This document shows positions 44,660-55,436 of a DNA stretch of 64,000 nucleotides, piece after piece; position 1 is the first letter of the stretch, and every line of letters starts with the position of its first letter. The notes beneath the pieces were generated by a model. That model saw only the letters and a list, made by a program, of their open reading frames with translations. It had not been told where the DNA came from and ran no database searches. The stretch is from Pleurodeles waltl (Eukaryota; Chordata; Amphibia; Caudata; Salamandridae): the NCBI RefSeq assembly GCF_031143425.1, contig NC_090446.1, positions 654,617,717 through 654,681,716 of the forward strand, in the 5' to 3' direction. The translations under genes and the position numbers were made by a program.

Positions 44660-44842
44660 TTTTGCATTTGTCTCTCTCCTTCGTGCTTCACATAAGCCCA
44701 GTTAAACTATTCCTTTTACATTAGGCACAGGTAAATGGAGTGATTCGCCCAGAACTGGATGTTCAGTCGATGCAAGACTTCAACCTTGTTTCTCAGGTCC
44801 ACAACCGGCAGCCCTGGCCATTAGGCCACATTCTCTTCCCTG
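44660..44842 (-). mobile_element. tRNA-derived SINE
   Basis: Read on the minus strand from 44842, the sequence has a tRNA-like head with an A-box-like TGGCCTAATGGCCAGGG (44811-44829) and a B-box-like GGTTGAAGTCTTG (44773-44785) about 30 bases later. It continues with GGGCGAATCACTCCATTTACCTG, a core typical of vertebrate tRNA-SINE families. The B-box is degenerate (GAAGTC for GAATCC-like), so it is a SINE relic, not a tRNA gene. The 3' limit is approximate. Confidence 0.6.
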
Positions 44843-47099
44843 CGTATTGCTGCTTTTTGCACATGTAAACATTTTAAGTTCATGGCGGCATGTATTGTTT
44901 ATAAATACACGCGTCATTTGCACTCACATCTTGGGTTTTTTTGGAGACTCCAAAAGGATCTTTGTTCTCTTTCATGTGCTGCCGGAGCCCAATAGCAGGA
45001 GCAGAGGCTTGCCTACAAGCTAAGTTGAGTTTGTTTAATTTTAGTAATTCTGCTCAGGTCTACTTGTGTTACCCCACTGTCTTGACTGTTCCACATGTCA
45101 GCTAATGCTTTCTGTCCTATTCCTGTGGAAGCCCTTTTACCATTTTTAGGGGGTAATTCCAGTGGGCATTGTATTGTACTTATTGTATCTTCTGCATAAA
45201 TGGATTAAGTATATTTTTTATATGAGCAAATAATGAATTGAACAGAAGTGTGGCTGTCCATCCGTTTGAACCATCATTGTTGGTAGACTTTCTGTGACAG
45301 TACATTCACATATGTGCGTATATGAACTAATATGTTTTTGAGTGTATATATTTTATGCATGCACATTTGTGTGTGTGTATTTATAGAAGACTACCTGCTT
45401 CTTTATACAATGTCACCTAGTCTGTCTGTTTTGTAGCTTCTTTGCCGTGATTAATTTTTTTCCCCATTGTTTGATTTTTGTGTGCATCTGTTGATTAAAT
45501 ATAGAGTGTTTCACTTCTTGTGAGAGATGTCTCAAAGCCTGTGCATGACGCTTGAAGCTTCTACACAAGCAGCCGTCACTCTCCTGGCCTCTCTTCTGGG
45601 AGCTGATGGAAAAACGTGCTGCTTCGCCAGAGCATCTCCCTGAAGAATTTGGGATGTGCCAGACTCTGAATCCAGCCTCCTGTGGTTCCAGAGTGAACTC
45701 AGGCTCGGGAGGGTGAGGAAATAAAACTTTCCACTTCTGAAAGCCTTGGAGGAACACCAAGAGGCGATGGCTTCTGACAGCTCCTTAACAGCAGTCTTGA
45801 GGACAGCGGCATTCTCTGTCTTACTTCATGCTAGTGCAACAGAGGGGAAGTGGCCTCTAAACTGGGGAGTAGCACTGGAAATGATTATGATGCATAGAGG
45901 GGTCCATTGACAACATTTTTAGGTCAAGCATAGTGTGCAGGGTAGGTGTCAACACTGTCTAAACCCTTCCATTCAGACTACACAGAGCCTGTCTGCTTCA
46001 CGTCTTCAATTGCTTCGAACATTATGTTTTCTCTTTTGTTTTCCTCAAGCTCTGTGGATGTTCACATTTTTACAGTGTGCAGGGTTGTAAAACAACATCC
46101 ATGTCTCTTTTTTGGTATCGACGTTCTCTTTTGCCAGTTCGAACTGTCATTCTTTAAGACTGATCTTCCATTTTGGCTGTCATAGATCATATTGATGAAC
46201 TTTATTACTGAGTTGGAAATTGCACCTCTTCACCCCAGTTTACCATTCTTAAACATTGCAATTTATCTGTGATTTTTGAGTACTTGAAGGCTTTCCAGCA
46301 TACCCGATTCCCCTTGCATGTCTCCTTGAGGGGCTGAAAATGTCAGTTAACTAAAATAACGTTTTTGTTTCAGATATGATAATTTCAATAAACCGGATCA
46401 TAAACCTTTACGTGTGCCGCTCGTTTTAGGAATGTAGTAACAGTCTAATGCCAAACATGCATTTCTGATAAAGGTATTTATTGGGTTTGCATGATGATTG
46501 TATTTGTTTTATTAATCTCTCCTTATTGAAATTATGACCTTGACTCAGGCCAACATAACATCCTTTTTACACTTTGACTGTTTGAACACTCTTGATATGT
46601 TTGGGTGACCCTTGTAGTTTATTTCTCTCTTTACTCCTCTGTGGCTGCATTGTGTCTTTTTGTTGGCGACTATGTTAGACAGCCAGCAACTCTGATGGTG
46701 TGGTGGTGTTCTATTGGAATTAGCATGGCAGATTAAAATGATAATGCTAAATGCCATCATGTTCATTTTTTGGTGCAGATAGAGGAGGAAGGTAAATGAA
46801 AGTGCTCTAGTTATTTGCAGGACCACTGGAATTATGTGGGAGGAAAGGACCAGATTATGAGGCAGGGTTGACCAATTTATTTGGCAAGAAAAGTCCAATC
46901 ATGCACTTACAACGCCAATAGCTCTAACTCTCGCAAATGCGAGGCCTATTGCATTGTAAATGCTTGTTTGCTTTTCTGTTCTTTGTAAGCAGACTGCTAT
47001 TTACGGTACAGAAGCGCTAAATGAAATCATGGAATAAATAAATTCAGATCCACAAGCCTACTGTGGCTCAGCATTTAGAGTGTATTCAAAGGCGGACAA
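44843..47099. other. Unclassified AT-rich sequence
   Basis: No recognised coding region or repeat. Includes a short GT-rich stretch near 45365-45385. Confidence 0.5.
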
Positions 47100-47139
47100 T
47101 TATTCCTTTTGCCAGCAGCCAGAGTTTAGAGGGGCTTCT

Positions 47140-47860
47140 GCCACCAGGGTACTAGTCACATATCTATTGCGCCTTTGTAGAACTCCACTCCTACCTATAC
47201 CTCTCTGCACCTGTCGAGACTCTGAACAGCATCTGCCGATAACTACCTGTGCTGCACATATCTTTAACTGTGTTCGAAACGTGGGTTTACCGACCTGCAT
47301 TTGCTTGTGCCTGCTTTTATCTAGCAATATTTGCTCGAGTCTTGGTTTCAACACCTGCCTGTAAGAGTCTGGATGCATTTATCAGACTGTCATAATGTGG
47401 CTGTATCTATTCTATTACTGTACTTGTCAGAACCTGTATTTGTCTGTATCTATTTGTTCGTGTAAACAATTTCTTGCAATTATTGTTGCCTATCACAACC
47501 TGCTCTGTGTTCCTGGTTCTGTTTGTATCTAGCTATCAATACCTGCCTGTAAATGTACTTGCCTGTCAGCACCTGTCTTTACGTACCTGTGTCTGCGCTT
47601 TCAACTTAGTCACCTCCCGTACCTGCCCACAATCGCTACCTATAATTACCTGCTTCTTTTTGTTGGAGCTGCTGACTGTATTTTTTTATCAGTACGTCTG
47701 TAATTATACTGACATATAAGAATCTGTTTGGTCCAACTTGAATTTGCCTGCACCACTTAGTCAGTACTTGTAATTGGGTCTGCTGCCCAACGAGTACGTC
47801 TATGTACTTGCCTGTACCTCAATATCATTGTCTCATTTGGGTAGTGAAAGTCAGTAATGT
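47140..47860 (+). repeat. Degenerate tandem repeat of about 30 bp
   Basis: The words ACCTGCCTGT, ACCTGTNTT and TATCAAACCTG-like variants recur roughly every 30 bases (for example 47220-47260, 47350-47370, 47425-47450, 47535-47600, 47620-47650). It looks like an old minisatellite that has drifted. Short open frames across it are not genes. Confidence 0.5.
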
Positions 47861-48144
47861 TCTATCAATCCTTGATTGCACCTCTCTCCAACTGTGTCTA
47901 AATCTGTACCGGCTCATAGAATCTAGTAAACATATCTCGTGTGTCTATGTCTAGTGGGGGTAGGGTGTGGTGGTGTGTGTGTGTGTCTCACTGTGTATCT
48001 CTCCAGGTAGGTTTTTCGTTTTTTGGATTTCCTCTAACCAAGAACACAAAGCTTGAAAAAGTTTACTAAAAGTAAAGTAAAGTTGGGAAGCAGACAGTCG
48101 AGAATGACTTTTGAGAGATCCATGCTCGTCTGATGGCAAATTTA

Positions 48145-48671
48145 GGGGCATATTTAAGAAAAGTGGTGCTGCACACAGGCAGTGACACTTTTCTTGTGTC
48201 CCTTAGTGCCCCGTAAAGCCACCATGTGTATGAGGTATTTAAAATGTGGTGCACCATGGCGGAAGTTAGGGGACTAGCGTCAGAATTTTTGATGTTTGTC
48301 CGGTGCTTTGCAGGATTACCGTAAAAATGTTTGACACTAATGCTGCAAAGCACCCAGAGGCCCATTGTAACCAACGGAAGCCTCATTTTAATGCATGCTC
48401 TGAGAAGGCATTAAAAGTGCAGACAAAATTAACACAAAGATTTCTTTGACCATTTTTTCATCCCCCCCTAAAGGGGGAACACTACCTTTGTATACATTAT
48501 GCCTGCCGCAGGCATAATGTAGCACAAAGGGTTACGCAATGGTGCAATGCATGCATTGAGCCAGTTTGTAAATATGGCGCGGCATTTTTGGCCTTCTAAC
48601 GCCACATAAGCGTAAAAAAAATTACGCTAATGTGGCATTGGAATGGCACTAAAGGATGTTAAATATGCTCC
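48145..48671. mobile_element. Hairpin-rich MITE (527 bp) with TTA target duplication
   Basis: Terminal inverted repeats GGGGCATATTTAAG and, reverse complemented, GGAGCATATTTAAC, flanked by TTA (48142-48144 and 48672-48674), the classic Harbinger target. Internal stem-loops include TTATGCCTGCCGCAGGCATAA (about 48505-48527), a GCCACAT...ATGTGGC stem (about 48600-48637), and TGCTTTGCAG pairing with CTGCAAAGCA (about 48303-48352). The termini resemble those of the element at 42343-42954. Confidence 0.75.
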
Positions 48672-48705
48672 TTAGTTCTGTGCAGCCAAACTGATAAGAT
48701 GCTAA

Positions 48706-48807
48706 GGGGGAGGTTTAAGAGCCCCACATGGTGGCATTAGAGGGGAGCGCTAAGGGTGCCAGAAAGTGGCACTGCACTGGGTGCAGCACCACTCTTAAAT
48801 CAGGCCC
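48706..48807. mobile_element. Short MITE (102 bp) with TAA target duplication
   Basis: Terminal repeats GGGGGAGGTTTAAGAG and, reverse complemented, GGGCCTGATTTAAGAG, flanked by TAA (48703-48705 and 48808-48810). The interior pairs partly with itself (GTGCC...GGCAC). Same terminal style as the neighbour at 48145-48671. Confidence 0.65.
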
Positions 48808-48810
48808 TAA

Positions 48811-49540
48811 GTAATCTGGGGATTAAGAGGGAGTGTCCACCTGACATCAGTTGAAATCAGACTGAATATCAAAGAACTGCTCTTGTGCTTTTCATCATAA
48901 GACATCAATTGATAAAGAAGCAGTGGAATGGGCATGAGAAAAATGGCACCAAATGTAAAGGACCAGCTCTCCAGCTGTTTTGTGTTAGCTTTCAGGAAGC
49001 AGTAGGAAACATCTGCAGCTGTTCATCATATGGGAGCTGAGGAAGCGGAATAGATCGGCAGTGCGCAAAGCAAATGATACTGAGGCTCAGATCTGCAGTT
49101 CCCAATAAAAAGTGATCATCAAATCAAAGATTAACTATGGTACCATCCAAAGTGAGAAATTCTGTAACAGAGAGTCACATTTGCAGCTATCCAAAGTACC
49201 TGATCCCGAAGCTAAGCAGCAAGGCCACTTCGATCCAGAATAAGAGACCTAAAATGGAATTTGACGTGGCAGCCATTAGCGTTAGAAAAGAAATCCCGAG
49301 TGAAAGCATGACAGGCCCCATGAGTATCGTAAATCGCATGGGGCTGAATGGGGGTAAATAGGGAGCTCTGGGGACGTCATATTCTAAAATGCAGAGAAGC
49401 ATACAAATGCCCAAATTCACCCCTGCACTTTTCACTCAAATATAATCCACTGGCACACAGGGGTCCAGCTTTCAGCAGCAAACACTGGATAGAACAGAGC
49501 AGGCTTGCATGTGATTGCGGCAGAGCTTAGCTTTTGGATG
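48811..49540. other. Unclassified sequence
   Basis: No gene or repeat recognised. A 25-base resemblance to 5S rRNA near 49200-49230 was judged too short to call. Confidence 0.45.
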
Positions 49541-49559
49541 CTCTAAGAAGAACAAGAAG

Positions 49560-50140
49560 AAGGGAAAAGGCTTGGCAGCTGTCAGTTGTAAGAGCACTGG
49601 GAGGATTACAAGAATGAGATACATTTGCGAAGCATCACCCCCCACCTCAGATTTCCAAACAAGGTGCAGGCTGCTATCTCTCTTGTACTGTTTAAACTGG
49701 ATTATGCCAATGGCCTCTACCATGGATCATCTCTATCTATTACGAAAGAACTATAGCATAATTTCTGGACTCATCTGCAAGGCAATTGCTAATTGTAAAG
49801 CCACAAGCCTTGAGGGCACTACACTGGTTAGCCGTTGCCAGAAGATCCACCTTCAAGCTGCTTTGTATCACCCACAAAGCTACACCTGAACAGGACCACT
49901 TTTCATCAGGAACAACATAACCAAATATATTCAACAAAGAAACCTCCACTCAAGATTGGCACCCAGCCTTAAAACACCAGCATACAAGAAAAAGACAACA
50001 GGTGATCATCCTTCTCTGTTCAAGGAGCCAAACTCTGGAAGTCATTGCCCCCAAATATAAGATACATGGATAACTATCTTGCCTTCAGAAGACTACTCAA
50101 GAGTTGGCTCTTTCCTTCATAACCACCATATTCAAATAGC
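49560..50140 (+). mobile_element. L2/CR1-like LINE 3' end
   Basis: Plus-strand remnants of the RT C-terminus: an LDY-CN-like start near 49690, a LHWLP-like motif near 49820 (TACACTGGTTAGCCGTTGCC), then FKLLCITHKAT (about 49852-49885), HSRLAPSL (about 49950), LFKEPNSG and a final LSW-type segment. The pattern of short conserved blocks is the usual one for L2/CR1 tails. The frame is broken repeatedly. Confidence 0.65.
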
Positions 50141-50315
50141 AATGGACTGCATATGCCTGTGTTGATAAATATTTATAATCTGATTATGTGTATATTCTAG
50201 ATATATATAGTTCTTTAAGAAATGTGTATACTTACTATAATTACTATTTCATAATAATAATTTATACACATTCTCTTTAAGCCTGTTTAACAAATGTATA
50301 TTTATTCACGGTTAA

Positions 50316-50318
<3 letters not shown>

Positions 50319-50383
<65 letters not shown>
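50319..50383. repeat. (TA)n microsatellite
   Basis: About 65 bases of TA dinucleotides, followed by TG/TA-rich sequence to 50440. AT-rich DNA continues to 50920, with another short TA run near 50845-50860. Confidence 0.97.
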
Positions 50384-50394
<11 letters not shown>

Positions 50395-50959
50395 AATGTT
50401 TGCATATATATGTGTGTGTGTGTATATACATATGTATGTGTATATTATTCTATACTTAACATGTTCATAGGTCATTGCAAGCTCCTAGATAAGTTGTTAT
50501 ATTAGATACTTATGAATCCCTGATTTATTTTTTATATCACAATGAGCAAATGTTTTCCTAACTACTTAACAGCAACAATTTTGGTATTTAAAAATCGAGG
50601 AAAGATAAATGAATGTTAGAAAAGTACACTTAAATTAACATCAAATATTACAAATCTTGAAAGTCTGTGTTTATACATTACTACTTTTCTTCTCATATTA
50701 TTACACCCATTGTTATATTCCTTGCATATATATTCCCTTACTATGTAATATATCTGTACAAGAGAGAAAATAAATGAAAATAAACAAAATTAAATCTATA
50801 AATAAAATTCAAAATATAAATAATTAAATACAATTTAAGCATTATATATATATATATATATTTATATAAATAATAAATCAATACAAAATAATATAAATTT
50901 TACTCTCTCGTAAGCTTTACTCTGTCTCCCCATCACCCTATGTCGCTTATCAATCAATC

Positions 50960-51295
50960 TTAGATCCCCACTCTGACTCATCCCAAACCCATTCTACTAC
51001 TTTCATCTCCAAAATAACCCTGCCTAAGCTCTTCCCTCCTGTAACACATCTAGCTCACCCCAAACCTCAGTTTACTACCATGAACTCCCAAACAACCGTG
51101 TTCAATTCTCCCTCATCTATCTCACCTTTGACTTATACAAAACCCCTCCTGCCACTGTAATCTCCCTTACCCCTTTCCACAGACTCTTCCCTCCTCCATC
51201 TCTCCTTTACTCATCCCAAGCGTCTTCCTATTACTATAAACTCCCAATTGACACTTCTGGATTCTTCCCTCTTCTATCCCTCCATTAGTCTAGTC
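50960..51295 (+). repeat. About 80-bp imperfect tandem repeat (about four units)
   Basis: Units share the order CTCATCCCAAAC..., a TACTA...-AACTCCCAA stretch and CTTCCCTCCTCYATCTC. They start near 50960, 51050, 51130 and 51215. The repeat precedes an L2-like 3' tail and may be part of its 3' UTR. Confidence 0.55.
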
Positions 51296-51384
51296 AGTCC
51301 AACTAACAAACTCACATATCCTCTGCTCAAACTAACTCATATTCATACTAATACTGTACTTCTATTTCCCTATTTCTCTTGGGT

Positions 51385-51480
51385 TCCTGAGTAGCATGCT
51401 ACTCACCGAAAATCGCTTCAACGCCTCGTCAGGGTTAGTAAGCAATATATAAATACAATTAAAATTACAATTACATTTCA
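51385..51480 (+). mobile_element. LINE/SINE 3' tail with short tandem end
   Basis: Contains CGCTTCAACGCCTCGTCAGG followed by CAATATATAAATAC and repeats of an ACAATTAAAATT-like unit, the type of tail used by L2-group LINEs and their dependent SINEs. Only the tail is recognisable. Confidence 0.45.
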
Positions 51481-53686
51481 TTTTAGCGAATTAAGTGTAC
51501 ATATGAGGCCAGTGGCCCCTAATCGCTGGAACCAGGGGTATCGAAGCTGTTTGGAATAGCTTTGTTAAGCCCACTTACCTGCAGCTACAAAAAGAAGTGT
51601 ATAGACAACTTCGCTCTGGTGTATGTGCCAGAAAATAAGAAACATCTCTATGTGTTGAAAAACAGCAAGGTGGTATCTACTTAGAGCAGACAAAAGAACT
51701 TATGCAACCAAACTCTGCCTGAACACTTTAACGTCAAAGGTACTGCATCACCGGCAAACTAAGCAGGCTGCTTTACCCTTCAACTGCGTTCGCCATTGAT
51801 GAGTACAGGTAAAGGCACTCTACCCGCGGCACCTTTCATTGCATTTTGACTAGCCCTCGTTTTGGATTTCATAGCCTCCCGAGAGCAGTCTTATTGCAAG
51901 GGCACACACCTTTGAACACCCTTTTGAATCATTTGACAAGGGCTTGGGTTTGACTTTCAGGAAAGTAATTGATGTGAACAAAGATCTTTTTTATAACTGG
52001 CCAGCCCTTTCCCTAATGATATAAGGACGGTTTTCATCTTCTCGAAAGATATAATACTCCACACATAGCCTTAGACTTACCTTGGTTTTGATATTGCAAC
52101 TGGTTGTGAACTTCAAGTTTAGGACTCAGGAGTGCTTCCGGAGCAATTGAGCTTTGAAGAGATTGATCAGTGCAGGCCTTTTATGTTCTTTAAACTAAAC
52201 TTAGGCTTGCCGCAACAAACTGCAACCTGCCGACTTACAAGACTTGTAGGTCCATATATAGTGTGTTGGAATATGCCTGCTTGGAAGTTCGTAAGGTACC
52301 AATAACTGCTTTTGCCTGCTGGATGTTTTTAGAATGAAGTGAACGGAATGCCATACTTCTTTTTCTAAAAAATGTTTATTGGCATCAGCCTGTACAGTGA
52401 CTCACTCAAGGTCAGGAGACTTCTCAGTACTGATCCACACGTAATAAGGTACAAAGGTTCTATATTCACATTAGTACAACATATTTTCTTAGGTGTTTAT
52501 TCAAATAATCTAGTGTTGTTTCTTTTGAGATTCAGAACTTTGTTATTGTTGGAACGTGCCGTGAAGATCCAAAGAAACCATATATCCCAAATTTGTAGTG
52601 AAATAACACTTATAAAATGTTTTGTTTGTTCCCACACTTTTAGGTCAATAGTAGTTGAGTGCTGTTAGGAGGGCCAGAACCAGAGTCCCTGGAGGGGTGC
52701 AACCTAATGGTGGGCTCAAAGAGAGTAGGCATGTACGTTGAGTGAGTGGACTTCCTCTTTGTGCTCCTAGCAATTAATCCGTTCTACCCATGTATCTCTG
52801 TGTTCGGAGTCACCGACCTTCCCTGCTGGGTGTCTGCTACAGTCTCTTCACATTTTAAGGCAGCTTCTTTTGTTTAGTGATTGCTGTACGGTGGGGCCTC
52901 AGGGGTCTTGGTATTGTTTTTAATGTCGGTCTGTAGTTGTTTAATGAGCTCCCTCTTTCTGTGGCTGTAGGGTATTTGCATGACCCTCTTATTTCTTCAG
53001 CATCTAATAACTGCTGTTCTGATGGCTTCCAGTGTATCAGTATGTCTGCCATTTAACCAAGATAGTGGGCGCGGGGCTCTTCCATGTCATTGTTATAGTA
53101 AATCAAGCTAGTAAAAGAGCTAGATCACCTGTCAAGACCCTGCCCTGTCTGTCTTAGGTCTCTAAGACAAGCCCAAAAAGCAGGTTTCAGGGTTTTTTTA
53201 AGCCGGGCTTCCCAAAGGCAATACCTAGTGTATCAGCCACCTGAATCCAGTAGTAGGTGAGACACAAGGGTGTGTCACATTTGAGGAGAGGCCACCTTTT
53301 AATTCCTTAGACCTGGTAGGTCAATGGCAGTTCTTCGTGACTAACAAAACTCTTAGAGATATATTTTTTGGAAAATTATTTTGATTTTATTTTATTACAT
53401 TGTTTTTGACCCACAATGTAAAAACATATCTGCCTTTCGCACAAACATTATAAAATAGGCAAAAATATATAATACATTTAAAGTACATAAAAGAGAGTAT
53501 TGTACTAAACGCCCTAGAAACACTCTAGAATCTCGTAAAAGTTATACATAAAAATATATAAACAATCGTAGAACCTGCTCGATGGGCTAATCATCCTGGA
53601 GTTTTGTGCGAATGGCCCAGTTTGTTTTTCCTCAAATAAAAAACTGGTTCATTTTATTGTATGGCCTACAAGGTCACATAACAGAT
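51481..53686. other. Unclassified sequence
   Basis: No gene or repeat family recognised. It flanks Harbinger copy 3, whose insertion site is ACAGATAAA|ATGTTTGC. Confidence 0.5.
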
Positions 53687-54018
53687 AAAGGCCCTCATTA
53701 CAACCCTGGGGGTTGGTGATAAAGTGGCGGTAATATCACCAAAAGGCTGGCGGTAATTACTGCCAAATTATGACCATGGCTGTGAGAACTCAGATAGACA
53801 GCCACTTTACCACACCGACCGCCAGGGCGGAAACAACAGGCACCACGGCGGTAGCCGCCTACAGCCAGGTGGAAGTCAATGTTCCGCCCACCATATTAAG
53901 ACCCTGGAAACCACCACCTTTTCCGGGGTGGTACCAACAACATCAAAAGGCTGGTGGAAACACCTCACAGAAAGGGAAAGGACTCACCTTTGGAGACACA
54001 GGGAACAACCACGCTGCC

Positions 54019-54101
54019 ATGGAGCCTGTACTTCAGATCGTCCCAATGATTTTCTACGTCCTGCTCCACCACGAACACCAATGATGGCAAAGACAACCAC
54101 G
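54019..54101 (+). pseudogene. Transposase exon 1, copy 3
   Basis: 83 bases, the same length as copy 2 exon 1, starting MEPVLQIVPM and ending in the donor ACG|GTGAGT. A TGA stands where copy 2 has an Arg codon, a typical CpG decay. Conservation of length, start and donor supports this as a real exon. Confidence 0.65.
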
Positions 54102-54539
54102 GTGAGTACAGCCACCTAGCACACAGGGGAGGGAGGGAGAGAGAAAAAAGAGAGTGACACACACACGCACAACACCCCCTTCCCTCACCCCCAACACCAA
54201 ACACACAATCAGCTGCAGTAATAAAACATATTTACCCCGTACCACTCAGGAATTATGAAAAGACAACAGGAATTAATCAAAGTGAGTGTAGTAATATAAA
54301 TAGAGTAGAAATACGAAAATTCAATCTACTGGTATATACATATGTACAGTTCAAGGGACACTGCCCAGTCCTCAATGTGCGTGGGCCACAGGCCGAAGTC
54401 CAAGTCCCCACTTGTCACCTGCAGCAACACGGAGAGAATACTGCAGGGGCATCAGTTGGAAAATAGGCAGGCACCTCAAGGGGACAGGGAGGAGGGGGGC
54501 ACCTCAGCCGGCAGATGGAACAACACCACTGGTCCTGGG

Positions 54540-54965
54540 GAGTTCAAGGCCACAGTCTCTCAACTGGGTGACTTGCCCACATGCTCTGGAGGGGGCAACA
54601 TGCCTTGCGCTTGGTCCTGAGGAGTGCAAGCCCATAGTCTCTCAAGTAGGTGACTTGCCCACATGCTCTGGAGGGGGCAACATGCCCTGTGCTTGGTCCT
54701 GGGGAGTGCAAGGCCACAGTCCCTCAAGTGGGTGACTTGCCCACATGCTCTTGAGGGGGCAACATGCCCTGTGCTTGGTCCTGGGGAGTGCAAGGCCACA
54801 ATCTCTTAAGTGGGTGTCTTGCCCATTGTTTCTGGAGGTGGCATTGTGCCCTGTGCTTCTGATCCCTGGGATGATGGGTGAGTGGGTGTCATACCCACTG
54901 GTTCTGGAGGGGGCATCGTGCCCTGTGCTTCTGATCCTGGGGAGTGCAAGGTCACAGTCTCTCAG
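54540..54965 (+). repeat. 82-bp minisatellite, about five units
   Basis: Period 82 (ATGCTCTGG or its variant at 54581, 54663 and 54745). Units contain GGAGGGGGCAACATGCC and GGTGACTTGCCCAC. Homologous to the 64-bp array of copy 2 and the 74-bp array of copy 1, at the same relative position. Confidence 0.9.
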
Positions 54966-55436
54966 CTGGGTGTCATTCCCACAGGATTTGCAGGGGGCAG
55001 GCTGCACAGCAGCCCATGGAGGCAGGACTACAGACTGTCTGCCGGTGGTGATGGCTACTCAGTGCTGGTGGTGGTGTTGCTGCTGCTGGTGGTGGTGAGG
55101 GGAGGCTCCAGCCCATCCCCTGCAGCCTCAGACAGCTGCCCACTGCTGGTGGTGGTGGTGCTGCTGCTGGTAGTGGTGGCGGGGGGAGGCTCCAGCCCAT
55201 CCCCTGCAGGATCCCTCGGACAGCTGCACAACCATGGTTGGTGGTGGGGGCTCCGACTGAATCCCTGCACCAGGCCCCCAGTTCTTCCTGCCTGCTGGTG
55301 CAGGCCCCTTGCCCTTCCTGGTAGCAGCTGGGGATGGCTCCTTGCCCTTCCTGGCAGCACTGAGGCAGGCTCCTTGCCCTTCCTGGCAGCAGCTAGTGAT
55401 GGCTCCTTGCCTTTCCTGGCAGCAGCTGGGGATGGC

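Noticed and set aside
44773..44829. tRNA-like A and B boxes
   Set aside because: The head does not fold as a full tRNA and is followed by a SINE core, so it is listed as a SINE and not as a tRNA gene.
49195..49235. Resemblance to 5S rRNA (TGATCCCGAAGCTAAGCAG)
   Set aside because: Only about 25 bases resemble 5S rRNA from memory; the rest of the gene and any SINE body are absent, so chance or an unrecognisable relic is as likely.
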